A stretch of DNA of 64,000 nucleotides. It comes from Bradyrhizobium sp. BTAi1 (GTDB taxonomy: Bacteria > Pseudomonadota > Alphaproteobacteria > Rhizobiales > Xanthobacteraceae). Location: positions 3,925,501-3,989,500 of the forward strand of contig NC_009485.1 of assembly GCF_000015165.1 (NCBI RefSeq). The letters run 5' to 3'. Shown here one piece after another: positions 35,126 through 44,638 of the stretch. How positions within the stretch are numbered: the first letter of the stretch is position 1; every line of letters starts with the position of its first letter. The notes under the pieces are model-generated. The model was given only the letters and a program-made list of their open reading frames with translations. It did no database searches and was not told where the DNA came from. Made by a program: the position numbers and the translations under genes.

Positions 35126-35770
35126 TCAATTGCCGCCGCCCTCCGGGCGCTGCGCGTCTGCAGGAGCAGGCTCCCGCCTTGCGGGCGGCCTGAGGAAGCG
35201 CGTGATCATGATACGAAGATGGTCCGTGCTCTGCTTGATGTCAGCCGCGGGATTGCGGATCGGCAGTGCGCGCGCGCCGTCGACGATCGCAACCAGGATG
35301 TTCGCGGTTGCTTCGGGATCGAGGCCGGGATCGACGTCGCCGCGCTGCTGGGCCTTCGCAAGGAAATCCACCAGCAGCCGCCGGATGCCGCGGCCCTGGT
35401 CCTGGACGATGCGGGCGAAGCTCGGATTGCGGCAGGCCTCGGCCAGCGCCTCGGCGCTGAGAACCTGGGCTTCGCGACGGCGGATGCTCGTCGTCTCGAG
35501 CTCCATCAGGAACGCCTCGATGACGTCGGGGGAGGCCAGGATCGCTTCGAATCGCGATGCCGCATGCGCGAGGCTGTGCTGAACGAGGGCCTCGATGATG
35601 GCCTCCTTGCTGCCGAAGTAGTGATAGAGGTGACCGGGGCTGATCTTGGCCGCGGCGCAGATGTCAGTGGTGCTGGCGCCGTGAAATCCGTCCCTGACGA
35701 AGCAGGACAGGGCGGCCTGGAGTATCTCCTGCCGCTTCTGCTCATGCTTGACCGGATCGACCTTCCTCAT
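35126..35770 (-). CDS. TetR-family transcriptional regulator
   Basis: A 214-residue repressor. The N-terminal HTH reads EILQAALSCFVRDGFHGAST then TDICAAAKISPGHLYHYFGS, the classic TetR recognition helix. The C-terminal ligand domain is of the TetR_C group common in rhizobia. It is divergent from the DUF3313 lipoprotein operon across a 151-base AT-rich gap and heads the transcript of the beta-propeller gene; either could be its target. Confidence 0.88.
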   Translation of the reverse strand: MRKVDPVKHEQKRQEILQAALSCFVRDGFHGASTTDICAAAKISPGHLYHYFGSKEAIIEALVQHSLAHAASRFEAILASPDVIEAFLMELETTSIRRREAQVLSAEALAEACRNPSFARIVQDQGRGIRRLLVDFLAKAQQRGDVDPGLDPEATANILVAIVDGARALPIRNPAADIKQSTDHLRIMITRFLRPPARREPAPADAQRPEGGGN

Positions 35771-35921
35771 CGCCCCAGATCCTGCTTGCCCAACTCTCGC
35801 CTCACTTTGTCCGGCTTCGCCAACTCTTTGTAATATAAAATAATATTTCCGGCCGCTCTATTCTAGAGAATTTGATCTAGTTTAATTGGACAAGCGGTGA
35901 AGCTTGTGAGACTTAATTAGA

Positions 35922-36839
35922 GTGAGCTATCTATCAATGGGTCTCCCCGGCATATCGCGTCTCGTCCCGCTGAAGTGGACGGCGCTTGCGTCTCTGGCTC
36001 TGACCACGGCCGGCTGTGCCACGGCGCCGCTGGAGCGGGCCGGCTCGCTGCGCAGCTACGACAGTCTCGCCGACGCCAACGGGCTGGTGACGCGGGCGCA
36101 GATCAAGGCGGACAAGAAGGAGCTGCTGGAAGCCAAGACGATCCGGCTCGAACCGACGGCGTTCCCGGCGCGCCCCGATGTCGCCCTGAACGACGATGAG
36201 CGGAAGCTGGTGGCCAACGCGATCAGCCGCGAAATGTGCCTGAGATTGAGCGAGAGGTTCCAGATCGTCCTGCCCGGTGAAGAGGCCGATCTGATCGTCA
36301 GGGCCACGGTCACGCATGCCACGGCGACGAATGCGACCGCGTCGGCGGCATCGCAGGCGGCCTCCATCGCCAAGACCGTGGCGCTGCCGGGGGTTCCGGT
36401 GCCGGTGCCGCGGCTTCCGGTCGGGCTCGGCACGCTGTCGGTCGAGGCCGAGGCGCGCAACTTCGCCGGGTTCCAGAAGGCGGCCATGGTGTGGGCCCGC
36501 AGCGCCAATTCGGTGTCCACGGCACGCATGGCCAAGGACGGCGACGCCTACGACCTCGCGTCCGAATTCGGCGCCGATTTCGCCAAACTGGTATCGACCG
36601 GGGAGTCCCCCTTTGGCGGTCTGCCGTCGCTGCCAGCGGCCTCGAGCCTGCCGGCCAAGCTGGGTGGCGCTCCCAAATATGCCGCATGTGAGCAGTACGG
36701 ACGCTTTCCCGGCCTGAAGGGCTTCGTCGGGGCCGGCCTTGGCCTGCCGCCCGACTGGACCGACAAGGGCGCCGACGAAGCCAGGCCCGGCACGCCGCAG
36801 CCTGCGGTCGCCAGCGTGGAGCAGCAAGCGTCGCGATGA
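35922..36839 (+). CDS. DUF3313-family lipoprotein
   Basis: A 305-residue lipoprotein with lipobox LTTAGC. The body has RSYDSLADANGLVTRAQIKA near the N-terminus and AARA-type segments typical of DUF3313 (ERFQIVLPGEEADLIVRATV). It begins with GTG at 35922 or ATG at 35937. The stop overlaps the patatin start by four bases (ATGA). Role unknown, presumably outer-membrane associated. Confidence 0.75.
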   Translation: MSYLSMGLPGISRLVPLKWTALASLALTTAGCATAPLERAGSLRSYDSLADANGLVTRAQIKADKKELLEAKTIRLEPTAFPARPDVALNDDERKLVANAISREMCLRLSERFQIVLPGEEADLIVRATVTHATATNATASAASQAASIAKTVALPGVPVPVPRLPVGLGTLSVEAEARNFAGFQKAAMVWARSANSVSTARMAKDGDAYDLASEFGADFAKLVSTGESPFGGLPSLPAASSLPAKLGGAPKYAACEQYGRFPGLKGFVGAGLGLPPDWTDKGADEARPGTPQPAVASVEQQASR

Positions 36840-38074
36840 AGTCTGCCGCCTCTTTCCGCGCTTTGGCCCCGCGCGTCGCGCTCGCTTTCGCAGCGTCGCT
36901 GCTGCTGGCGGCGTGTGCCGCCGTGATGCCGCGCAATGCACTGCCCGAGGCGGCCGCCGTCGCGGCCGAGCCGGTCGGCTTCCGCGACGTGCGTTATTGG
37001 GGCGATGAACCGGCGCCGCATTTCGCCGAGGCCGCGATGCAGCGCGCGTCGGCCGAGATCGCCAGCTCGCGTCCGCTGAATTTCCTGGCGATCTCCGGTG
37101 GCGCGGAGAACGGCGCGTTCGGCGCCGGTCTTTTGGTCGGCTGGAGCGAGGCCGGCAACCGGCCGTCGTTCGACATGGTGACCGGCGTGAGCTCGGGCGC
37201 GCTGATGGCCCCGTTCGTCTTCCTCGGCCGCGAACACGACGATCGGCTGCAGGAGGTCTTCACCGCCTATGAGCGCAAGGACATCTTCACGGTCAATGTC
37301 CCCGGCCTGCTGCAGGGCTCGGCGCTTGCTGACAACACGCCGCTGTCGCGGCTGATCGAGAAATATGTCGACCGCGACTTCTTGCGCGACATTGCCCGCG
37401 AGAGGCGCAAGGGCAGGGTGCTCTTGATCGGCACCACCAATCTCGATGCGCAGCGGCCGGTGCTGTGGGACATGGGCCGCATCGCCGCGGCCGACACGCC
37501 GGAGGCCGTCGATCTGTTCCGCAAGGTGCTGCTCGCCTCCGCCACCGTCCCCGGCGCCTTCGCGCCCGTGCGCATCAAGGTGAAGATCGGCGACAAGGAC
37601 TATGACGAGCTTCATGTCGATGGCGGCGTCACGAGGCAGGTTTTCATCGGCCCTTCGGTGCTGCGTCTGGTCGCCGGCCGCGGGCCGCGCAGGACCGTCA
37701 ACGGTGCGCACCTTTATGTCATCCGCAATGCCCGCATCGATCCGCAATGGGAGAGCGTCGGCGCCGACGTGCTGTCGGTCACCCAGCGCTCGCTCTCGAC
37801 GCTGATCAAGAACCAGGGCATCGGCGATATCTATCGGATCTATTCGGTGGCGAAATTCAACGGCATTGATTTCAATCTCGCGAGCGTGCCCGGAGACTTC
37901 CAGGTCAAGGCTGACGGTCCGTTCGATCGCAGCTACATGACGGCGCTGTTCGACCGCGGCCACGACATGGGCCGGCGCGGCTATCCCTGGGTGAAGAGCC
38001 TGCCGGGGCTCGAGTCCAACGATCATGGCATCACGGCCCAGTTGCCCGCACACACCATGGCGGCGGCGCGATGA
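36836..38074 (+). CDS. Patatin-like phospholipase lipoprotein
   Basis: A 412-residue protein with lipobox LLAAC. The patatin domain has an oxyanion-type loop SGGAENGAFGAG, the nucleophile elbow GVSSGAL (GxSxG) and the Asp of the Ser-Asp dyad in HVDGGVTRQ. This points to an active lipid acyl hydrolase anchored in the envelope. It overlaps both neighbours by four bases, so three envelope lipoproteins are made together. Confidence 0.85.
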   Translation: MKSAASFRALAPRVALAFAASLLLAACAAVMPRNALPEAAAVAAEPVGFRDVRYWGDEPAPHFAEAAMQRASAEIASSRPLNFLAISGGAENGAFGAGLLVGWSEAGNRPSFDMVTGVSSGALMAPFVFLGREHDDRLQEVFTAYERKDIFTVNVPGLLQGSALADNTPLSRLIEKYVDRDFLRDIARERRKGRVLLIGTTNLDAQRPVLWDMGRIAAADTPEAVDLFRKVLLASATVPGAFAPVRIKVKIGDKDYDELHVDGGVTRQVFIGPSVLRLVAGRGPRRTVNGAHLYVIRNARIDPQWESVGADVLSVTQRSLSTLIKNQGIGDIYRIYSVAKFNGIDFNLASVPGDFQVKADGPFDRSYMTALFDRGHDMGRRGYPWVKSLPGLESNDHGITAQLPAHTMAAAR

Positions 38075-38409
38075 ACCGTCGTCGCATCAACCCCGGAGCG
38101 ATGCGGACGGCTGCGCGATGCGCCTTGGCCGCAACGGCGCTGTGTGTCGTGTCGCTGGTCGGCGGCTGCACCACGTCGGGCACGACCCCGTCGGCCACCA
38201 GCCCGTCCGCCACGGCGACGCAGTTCGGCACCACGTACAATTATCTCCCAGTCAACGACCTGCCCCAGGACGACCAGCGCCCCGTGCTGTCTCCGGAGCA
38301 GCAGGAGAAGCTGCGCAAGGAGCTCGCGGCGGTGCGCGATCGCCAGGTCCCGGCTGCGGGCAAGGCGCCCGCCGCCAAGCCCGGCGCGACCACTGCTGCC
38401 GCGAAATAG
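38071..38409 (+). CDS. Small lipoprotein of the patatin operon
   Basis: A 112-residue protein with lipobox LVGGC after a basic N-terminus. A Ser/Thr/Pro-rich linker follows, then a charged helical stretch LSPEQQEKLRKELAAVRDRQ and an Ala/Lys tail. No enzyme motif. The start overlaps the patatin stop (ATGA). Function unknown, likely a structural or lipoprotein partner. Confidence 0.65.
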   Translation: MNRRRINPGAMRTAARCALAATALCVVSLVGGCTTSGTTPSATSPSATATQFGTTYNYLPVNDLPQDDQRPVLSPEQQEKLRKELAAVRDRQVPAAGKAPAAKPGATTAAAK

Positions 38410-38510
38410 CGGCAAGCGACGTTCGATGTTTCGCAGCAGGTTTGCGCCGGCGCGTCGACGACCACGCGCGAGATGCGCCGGCTGACAGGTTTCGAATGGG
38501 AGTAGAACGC

Positions 38511-38903
38511 GTGACCGACCATACCGAGCCGACGCCATCGAAGCGAACCAATGCCGCCAAGGTGCGCAAGGCGGCGCAACATCCGAAGCGTCCAGGCGCG
38601 GGTTGCAAGGCGGAGCCGGGCGCCTTCGTTCCGGTCGTGGATCACAACAGATGCGAGGCGAAGGGCGATTGTGTCGAGGTGTGTCCCTACGACGTGTTCG
38701 ACGTCGCCCCGATCCGCGATGCAGACTTCCGCACGCTGTCCTTCCTCGGCAGGATGCGCGTCCGCTTTCACGGCATGAAGACGGCGTATACGCCGAACAG
38801 CCAGCTGTGCCTCGCCTGCGGCCTGTGTGTTGTCGCCTGTCCCGAGCGCGCGATCGATCTCGTCGCGGCCGCGGCACGCGAGGACCATCCGCTATCGCGC
38901 TGA
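38511..38903 (+). CDS. Ferredoxin with one 4Fe-4S and one altered cluster site
   Basis: A 130-residue ferredoxin. The C-terminal site CLACGLCVVACPE is a full CxxCxxCxxxCP. The first site CEAKGDCVEVCP lacks the second cysteine (Lys instead), as in seven-iron ferredoxins where a 3Fe-4S cluster forms. A basic 35-residue N-terminal extension precedes them. GTG at 38511 has GGGAG upstream; ATG at 38496 is an alternative. It follows the patatin operon after 101 bases. Confidence 0.8.
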   Translation: MTDHTEPTPSKRTNAAKVRKAAQHPKRPGAGCKAEPGAFVPVVDHNRCEAKGDCVEVCPYDVFDVAPIRDADFRTLSFLGRMRVRFHGMKTAYTPNSQLCLACGLCVVACPERAIDLVAAAAREDHPLSR

Positions 38904-38989
38904 ACGCGGCGGCACGGCGAGGCCGCATGACGTCAGCATGGCCTCGCGACGATCGGCATCGCGCTTGCCGAACGCGCCAGTTCGCCGCG

Positions 38990-39736
38990 TTAGGCCGGTG
39001 GCTGGAAGCTCTTCAGCGCGCGGCTCTTGTACTCGTAGAGCTTTCCAGTTTCTGTCCAGGACGGCAGGCACATCGGCACGATGAACTCGGCGACCTGCTC
39101 GGGCGTCTCCAGGGTCATCGGGTCTTCGCCTGGAAACACGGTGGCGCGCATGCGGGTGCGGATCGGCCCCGGGCTGAACAGGTTCACGCGCAGGGGCGTG
39201 CGCTCGGTCTCATGGGCCCAGACCCGCGCCAGCGTTTCCACCGCCGCTTTGGTCACCGCATAGGGGCCCAGATAGGCCTGCGCCTTATGGGCGGCGCCGG
39301 AGGTCAGGAACACGGCGCGACCGGCGTCGGAGGCCTTCAGCAGCGGCTCCATGCAGCGGATCAGCTGGACGTTGGCGGTGAGATTGACCGTGAGCACATC
39401 GTTCCACGCCTTCAGGTCGATATGGCCGAGCGGCGAGGAGGGGCCGGGCACAGCGGCGTTGCCGACGAGGATGTCGAGCTGGCCATGGCGCTCGTGCAGC
39501 GCGGCGCCGAGCCGCGCGATGCCGTCGGTATCGGCCATGCTGAGCGGCACCAGCGTGGCGCCGTTGCCGGTCTCTTTGCGGATCTCGTCATCGAGTTCCT
39601 CGAGCCCGCCTTGCGTGCGTGCAACAGCCACGACATGCGCGCCGGCGCGGGCAAGCGCCCGCGCGGTCGCGTAGCCGATGCCGCGCGAGGCGCCGGTGAC
39701 CAGGGCAATCCGATTGGCGAGGGGTAGGGTCATCAT
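38990..39736 (-). CDS. Short-chain dehydrogenase/reductase
   Basis: A 248-residue SDR with cofactor motif TGASRGIG (residues 14-21), a variant NNAG written GNAAVPG, catalytic Ser in FLTSGAA, and YAVTK (Tyr-x3-Lys). The Arg after the first strand (VARTQGG) suggests NADP preference. Substrate unknown. Convergent with the ferredoxin gene. Confidence 0.85.
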   Translation of the reverse strand: MMTLPLANRIALVTGASRGIGYATARALARAGAHVVAVARTQGGLEELDDEIRKETGNGATLVPLSMADTDGIARLGAALHERHGQLDILVGNAAVPGPSSPLGHIDLKAWNDVLTVNLTANVQLIRCMEPLLKASDAGRAVFLTSGAAHKAQAYLGPYAVTKAAVETLARVWAHETERTPLRVNLFSPGPIRTRMRATVFPGEDPMTLETPEQVAEFIVPMCLPSWTETGKLYEYKSRALKSFQPPA

Positions 39737-40041
39737 GCAGCGTCCATCGTCGTCCTGGCCTCATGCGCGTCGCATTATGCGCTGAGCGCGCGAACCGCCA
39801 GGACCAATCCTCCGGGCCTTATGATGGAGTTGGAGGCCCGTGGCTAGTGTCACAGGATAACCGGGAACAGCTCGTTTTGGTTTCCGGCACCGGCTTCAGG
39901 GACGGCGCGTTGCAGTCACGCGGCGGCACAGCGAGGCGGCGAATCCGGAAGCTCCGGATGACCGCATCAGACACCGGGAGCGTCCGGGTCCGATGCCTCG
40001 CATCGTCCCGGATCCCTCTGTGGTAGCGCCGGGCGGGAGCC

Positions 40042-41574
40042 TCAGCTCGCTTCCGCCAGCAACGACAGCTGATGCTGCGTCGGCTCGACCAGCGATTGGT
40101 CGGTCAGATGGGTCGGATAATTGCCGGTGAAGCAGTGGTCGGCATATTTCGGCGCTGCGGGGTCGCGGGCCGGCTCGCCCATCGCCCGGTACATGCCGTC
40201 GATCGACAGGAAGGCCAGCGAATCGGCGCCGATCAGCTCGCGCATCTCCTCGAGCGAATGCGTTGCCGCCAGGAGACCACCGCGATCCGGCAGATCGATG
40301 CCGTAATAGTCGGGGTAGAGGATCGGCGGTGACGCCAGGCGGAAATGCACCTCGGTGGCGCCGGCATCGCGCATCATGCGCACGATCTTGCGCGAGGTGG
40401 TGCCGCGCACCAGCGAGTCATCGATCAGGATGATGCGCTTGCCTTCGATCGCGGCACGGTTGGCCGAGTGCTTCATGCGCACGCCGGATTCGCGGATCGC
40501 TTGCGTCGGCTGGATGAAGGTGCGGCCGACATAGTGATTGCGGATGATGCCGAGCTCGAACGGCACGCCGGAATGCTGGCTGTAGCCGATCGCCGCCGGC
40601 ACGCCGGAGTCCGGCACCGGAACGACGACATCGACATCGGGATGGCTCTCGCGCGCGAGCTGCGCGCCGAACGCCTTGCGCACCTCGTAGACCGAGCGGC
40701 CGCCAACGATGGAATCGGGGCGGGCGAAGTAGATATATTCGAACACGCAAGGCCGCGCCGGCTTGGGCGGGAACGGCTTGTGGCTGTGCGCGCCGGTTTC
40801 ATCGAAGATCACGACTTCGCCGGGCTCGATGTCGCGGATGTAGCGCGCGCCGATCATGTCGAGCGCGCAGGTCTCGGACGCCAGGATCGGGCAGCCGTCG
40901 AGCTCGCCATAGACCAGCGGGCGGATGCCCAGGGGATCGCGGGCGCCGATCAGCTTCTTGTTGGTCATGCAGACCAGCGAATAGGCGCCTTCGAGCGCGC
41001 GCAGCGCCTCGATGAAGCGGTCGATGAAATTGGTGCGCCGGGAGTGCGCGACGAGGTGCAGGATCACCTCGGTGTCGGTGGTCGACTGCATGATTGCGCC
41101 GGCGCGTACCAGCTCGCGGCGCAGAGTGAGGCCGTTGGTGAGGTTGCCATTGTGGCCGACGGCGAAGCCGCCGGCGCCGAGCTCGGCAAACAGCGGCTGC
41201 ACGTTGCGCAGGATGGTCGCGCCGGTCGTGGCGTAGCGGACATGGCCGATCGCGGCATTGCCGGGCAGCCGTTCGATCACCTCGCGGCGGGAGAAGGTGT
41301 CGCCGACCAGGCCGAGCCGGCGCTCGCTGTGAAAGCGCGTGCCGTCATAGGACACGATGCCGGCGGCCTCCTGGCCGCGATGCTGGAGCGCATGCAGGCC
41401 GAGTGCGGTGATCGCGGCGGCATCGCTGTGCCCATAAATGCCGAACACGCCGCACTCTTCGCGCAGCGTGTCTCCGTCCAGGTCAGGGTCTCTGAGGTCA
41501 GCTTGAGGTCCGAAGTCCAGATCCGCGTGGGAGTCCGTTTGGGCTTCGCCGGAAGAATCGTGGTGCAGGTCCAT
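40042..41574 (-). CDS. purF: Amidophosphoribosyltransferase
   Basis: A 510-residue enzyme for the first step of purine synthesis. The glutaminase nucleophile is Cys41 in EECGVFGIYGH, after a 40-residue propeptide. HRGQEAAGI, RYATTG and the PRPP site ILIDDSLVRGTTSRKIV are present. The cysteines that bind Fe-S in the Bacillus enzyme are missing (PILYPDYYGID has Asp, and only one Cys remains in HCFTGNYPT), so this is a cluster-free form. It is last in the radA-cvpA-purF series. Confidence 0.95.
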   Translation of the reverse strand: MDLHHDSSGEAQTDSHADLDFGPQADLRDPDLDGDTLREECGVFGIYGHSDAAAITALGLHALQHRGQEAAGIVSYDGTRFHSERRLGLVGDTFSRREVIERLPGNAAIGHVRYATTGATILRNVQPLFAELGAGGFAVGHNGNLTNGLTLRRELVRAGAIMQSTTDTEVILHLVAHSRRTNFIDRFIEALRALEGAYSLVCMTNKKLIGARDPLGIRPLVYGELDGCPILASETCALDMIGARYIRDIEPGEVVIFDETGAHSHKPFPPKPARPCVFEYIYFARPDSIVGGRSVYEVRKAFGAQLARESHPDVDVVVPVPDSGVPAAIGYSQHSGVPFELGIIRNHYVGRTFIQPTQAIRESGVRMKHSANRAAIEGKRIILIDDSLVRGTTSRKIVRMMRDAGATEVHFRLASPPILYPDYYGIDLPDRGGLLAATHSLEEMRELIGADSLAFLSIDGMYRAMGEPARDPAAPKYADHCFTGNYPTHLTDQSLVEPTQHQLSLLAEAS

Positions 41575-41597
41575 CGCGCCTCTCTTCTGGGCTTGGC

Positions 41598-42224
41598 TTA
41601 CTTGGCCGCGGGTTTTTCGATCAGCTTCTTCAAGCTGTCGCGGGCAGGCTTGCTGTACCCATCGCCGCCCACTCCGGGCGACTCGGTGTCAGTCTGGTCG
41701 TCGTCCGGCTTGTTCTTCTTGAATTTCTTTAAAATGGTGTTCTCGGGATCATCAGGCAAGAGCGACATCAGCCAATCCCCGGTTCCCTGCAGCACCACCC
41801 GCGATTTCGCCGCGGTGACCCAGTCGGGACGCTGCTTATCCGGAACCAGCCAGCTGAAGAACAGGAAGGCGACCACGACGATCAGGAGGCCACGGCCCAG
41901 TCCAAACAGGAAGCCGAGGGTCCGATCGAGCGCGCCGATGCGCGAATCGAGGATCATGTCGGAGATCTTCACCGTGATCACCGAGACGATCAGCAAGGTG
42001 CCGACAAAAGTACCGGCGACGACCACCACGCTCGCGACCGTGTCGTTGTTGAAATAGGTCTTGGCGGTCGGCAGCAGCTTGGAGAATGAATAAAGCGTTA
42101 CCAGAGCCGCCGCGCCCCAGGCCGCGATCGACAGGACCTCGCGCATGAAGCCGCGAACCATCGCGAGCAGCCCCGAGATCAGCATGACGCCGAGCAGGAT
42201 GAGATCGAGGATCGTTATCGGCAT
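41598..42224 (-). CDS. cvpA: CvpA-family membrane protein
   Basis: A 208-residue protein with four hydrophobic segments in the first 130 residues, starting ITILDLILLGVMLISGLLAM. FMREVLSIAAWGAAALVT and RTLGFLFGLGRGLLIVV are CvpA features. A Lys/Asp-rich cytoplasmic tail follows. CvpA is linked to colicin V production and envelope stress; mechanism unknown. It lies 23 bases upstream of purF, an ancient pairing. Confidence 0.88.
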   Translation of the reverse strand: MPITILDLILLGVMLISGLLAMVRGFMREVLSIAAWGAAALVTLYSFSKLLPTAKTYFNNDTVASVVVVAGTFVGTLLIVSVITVKISDMILDSRIGALDRTLGFLFGLGRGLLIVVVAFLFFSWLVPDKQRPDWVTAAKSRVVLQGTGDWLMSLLPDDPENTILKKFKKNKPDDDQTDTESPGVGGDGYSKPARDSLKKLIEKPAAK

Positions 42225-42393
42225 CGGCTGATCAGGTCCGCTTCACAGGTCCAAGGTTCGCGTCACGTCGACGAGGACCGCCCTCCAGGCGGAGGAGAGC
42301 AGGGGGCCCCGGCAAATCCGGATGCCGCACGCTCCCGTGCCAGCCCGGATGCGGGGTTGTATAGCGGCGAGTCATGGGAACGTCACGGTCCGC

Positions 42394-43893
42394 CTAGCCG
42401 TCCTGACGGCGGAATCTCGCTGGTGTGGCATTTTTTTCGGCATGGCTCGGGGCGCGGCGGCCCTGATCCCGCGTATCGCCATCGTCGCGAGCCGCGTCCT
42501 GGCGGCCGCGCGGGGTTCCGCGCGCGGCAATGTCGGCGACCAGGCTGGTCAATCCGCCGACGGTATTCAAGACGAGGCCGGCATCGCCTCCGGCCTCGCC
42601 GCGCGCGCGCTCCGGCAGCACGACGCGGCCGAAGCCGAGCTTGGCGGCTTCCTTTAGCCGCGCCGAGGTCTGCGCCACCGGTCGAACCGCGCCGGACAGC
42701 GAGATTTCGCCGAAATAGACTGCATCCGGCGGCAGCGGCGCGTTGACCAGCGACGACACCAGCGCCGCGGCGGCGGCCAGATCCGCCGCCGGCTCGTGGA
42801 TGCGCAGGCCGCCGGCAACATTCAGATACACGTCGTAGCCCGACAGTTTGACGCCGCAATGCGCTTCCAGCACCGCCAGCACCATCGACAGCCGGCTCGG
42901 ATCCCAGCCGACCACGGCGCGGCGTGGCGTGCCCAGCGAGGTCGGCGCCACCAGCGCCTGGATTTCGACCAGCACTGGCCGCGTGCCCTCGATCCCGGCG
43001 AACACGGCGGTGCCGGGGCTGCCGAGATCGCGCTCCGACAAGAACAGCTCGGAGGGATTGGTGACCTCGCGCAGGCCGAGCCCGGTCATCTCGAACACGC
43101 CGATCTCGTCGGTCGGGCCAAACCGGTTCTTGACCGCGCGCAGGATGCGGAACTGCTGCGAGCCTTCGCCCTCGAACGACAGCACCGCGTCGACCATGTG
43201 TTCGACGACGCGGGGGCCGGCGATCTGGCCGTCCTTGGTGACATGGCCCACCAGGATGATGGCGGCGCCGGATTTCTTGGCGAAGCGAATCAGCATCTGC
43301 GCCGAGGCGCGGACCTGGGTGACCGTGCCCGGCGCTGATTCGACCGTGTCGGTCCACATCGTCTGGATCGAATCGATCACGATCAGCCGGGGCACGCCGC
43401 CCTCGGACAGCGTCGAGATGATGTCTTCGACCGAGGTCTCGGACGCGAGTTGCACCGGGGCGTCGGCAAGCCCCAGCCGCTCGGCGCGCAACCGCACCTG
43501 GGCCACCGCCTCCTCGCCGGAGATGTAGACCGCGCGATGGCCGGCGCGCGCCAGCATCGAGGTGGCCTGCGTCAGCAAGGTCGATTTGCCGATGCCGGGA
43601 TCGCCGCCGACCAACAGCACCGAGCCGCGGACGAAGCCGCCGCCGGTGACGCGGTCGAGTTCGGTCATGCCCGACGACAATCGCGGCGCGTCGATGCTCT
43701 TGCCGGTCAGGGATTCCAGCTGGAAGGTGCGGCCCTTGCGCTTGGAACGCAGCGACACCGGCGCCGAGGTCGCGCCCGTGGTGTCCTCTTCCGCCAGCGT
43801 GTTCCACTCGCCGCAGGCCTCGCATTTGCCCTGCCAGCGCGAATAGGCCGCGCCGCAATTCTGGCAGACGAAGGAGAGGGCATTCTTGGCCAT
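42394..43893 (-). CDS. radA: DNA repair protein RadA
   Basis: A 499-residue RecA-like branch-migration protein. A zinc finger CQNCGAAYSRWQGKCEACGE opens the protein, the Walker A is GGDPGIGKSTL, the RadA-specific motif is KNRFGPTDEIG, and a Lon-like C-terminal domain includes FGEISLSGAVRPV. The C-terminal 45 residues form a charged tail beyond the usual end. It aids processing of recombination intermediates. Confidence 0.94.
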   Translation of the reverse strand: MAKNALSFVCQNCGAAYSRWQGKCEACGEWNTLAEEDTTGATSAPVSLRSKRKGRTFQLESLTGKSIDAPRLSSGMTELDRVTGGGFVRGSVLLVGGDPGIGKSTLLTQATSMLARAGHRAVYISGEEAVAQVRLRAERLGLADAPVQLASETSVEDIISTLSEGGVPRLIVIDSIQTMWTDTVESAPGTVTQVRASAQMLIRFAKKSGAAIILVGHVTKDGQIAGPRVVEHMVDAVLSFEGEGSQQFRILRAVKNRFGPTDEIGVFEMTGLGLREVTNPSELFLSERDLGSPGTAVFAGIEGTRPVLVEIQALVAPTSLGTPRRAVVGWDPSRLSMVLAVLEAHCGVKLSGYDVYLNVAGGLRIHEPAADLAAAAALVSSLVNAPLPPDAVYFGEISLSGAVRPVAQTSARLKEAAKLGFGRVVLPERARGEAGGDAGLVLNTVGGLTSLVADIAARGTPRGRQDAARDDGDTRDQGRRAPSHAEKNATPARFRRQDG

Positions 43894-43912
43894 GAGCGGA
43901 GAATCGATGCGG

Positions 43913-44638
43913 TCAGGAGTGGGTGGCGTTCCATAACATACTTAGGCCCGCGGCCAGCATGATGCCATCCATGACCAGGCGGAACACATCCGGCTTCATG
44001 TGCAGGACGAAGCGCTTGGCGACGAAGGCGCCGGCCATCAGCGAGCCGCCGGCGATCAGGCCTTTGAGCAGGATACCCGGCGTCAGCGCGCCGAAGCGCT
44101 GGAAGGTGACGGATTTCGACAGATAGAGCCCGAGCGAGCTCGCGGCTTCCGTGGCGAGAAAGGCGCCCTTCGACAGGCCATAGAACAGGAACAAGGGCAC
44201 GCTGAGCGGCCCGGTCGAGACCACGATGCCGGTCAAAAATCCGATGATCGCACCGCCCAGCGCAAGATGCCAGAGATTGGCCTTGATCTCATGGCGCGTC
44301 AGCCAATGCCGTACCGGCACCATGGCCATCAGGAACAGCCCGATCGTGATGTCCACAGCTTGCGAGGGCAGGATCAGGAGCGTGCGCGCGCCAAGCGCCG
44401 CCGCCGGAATGCCCGTCACTGAATAGGCCGCGCAGGCGCGCCAGTCGACCTCGCGCCACCACGCCAGGATGCGCGACAGGTTCGCCATCACCGCGGCAAC
44501 CGCCATGATCGGCACCGCCTCCTTCGGTCCGTATTCATAAGCGAGAACCGGCATCAGCATGATCGACGAGCCGGTGCCGACGATGCCCGACAAGGTGCCG
44601 GCGATGAGGCCGACGGCGAGGACGAACAGGAAGCCCAA
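43913..44638 (-). CDS. TauE/SafE-family sulfite/organosulfonate exporter
   Basis: A 241-residue membrane protein with about eight helices. The paired repeats start LIAGTLSGIVGTGSSIMLMP and FLTGIVVSTGPLSVPLFLFY, the TauE/SafE signature. Transport of sulfur or other small anions is expected. It is upstream of radA with 19 bases between, perhaps on the same transcript. Confidence 0.82.
   Translation of the reverse strand: MGFLFVLAVGLIAGTLSGIVGTGSSIMLMPVLAYEYGPKEAVPIMAVAAVMANLSRILAWWREVDWRACAAYSVTGIPAAALGARTLLILPSQAVDITIGLFLMAMVPVRHWLTRHEIKANLWHLALGGAIIGFLTGIVVSTGPLSVPLFLFYGLSKGAFLATEAASSLGLYLSKSVTFQRFGALTPGILLKGLIAGGSLMAGAFVAKRFVLHMKPDVFRLVMDGIMLAAGLSMLWNATHS

Noticed and set aside
40345..42057. 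Plus-strand open frame of 570 codons across purF and cvpA
   Set aside because: Spans two well-supported minus-strand genes and has no recognisable domain.
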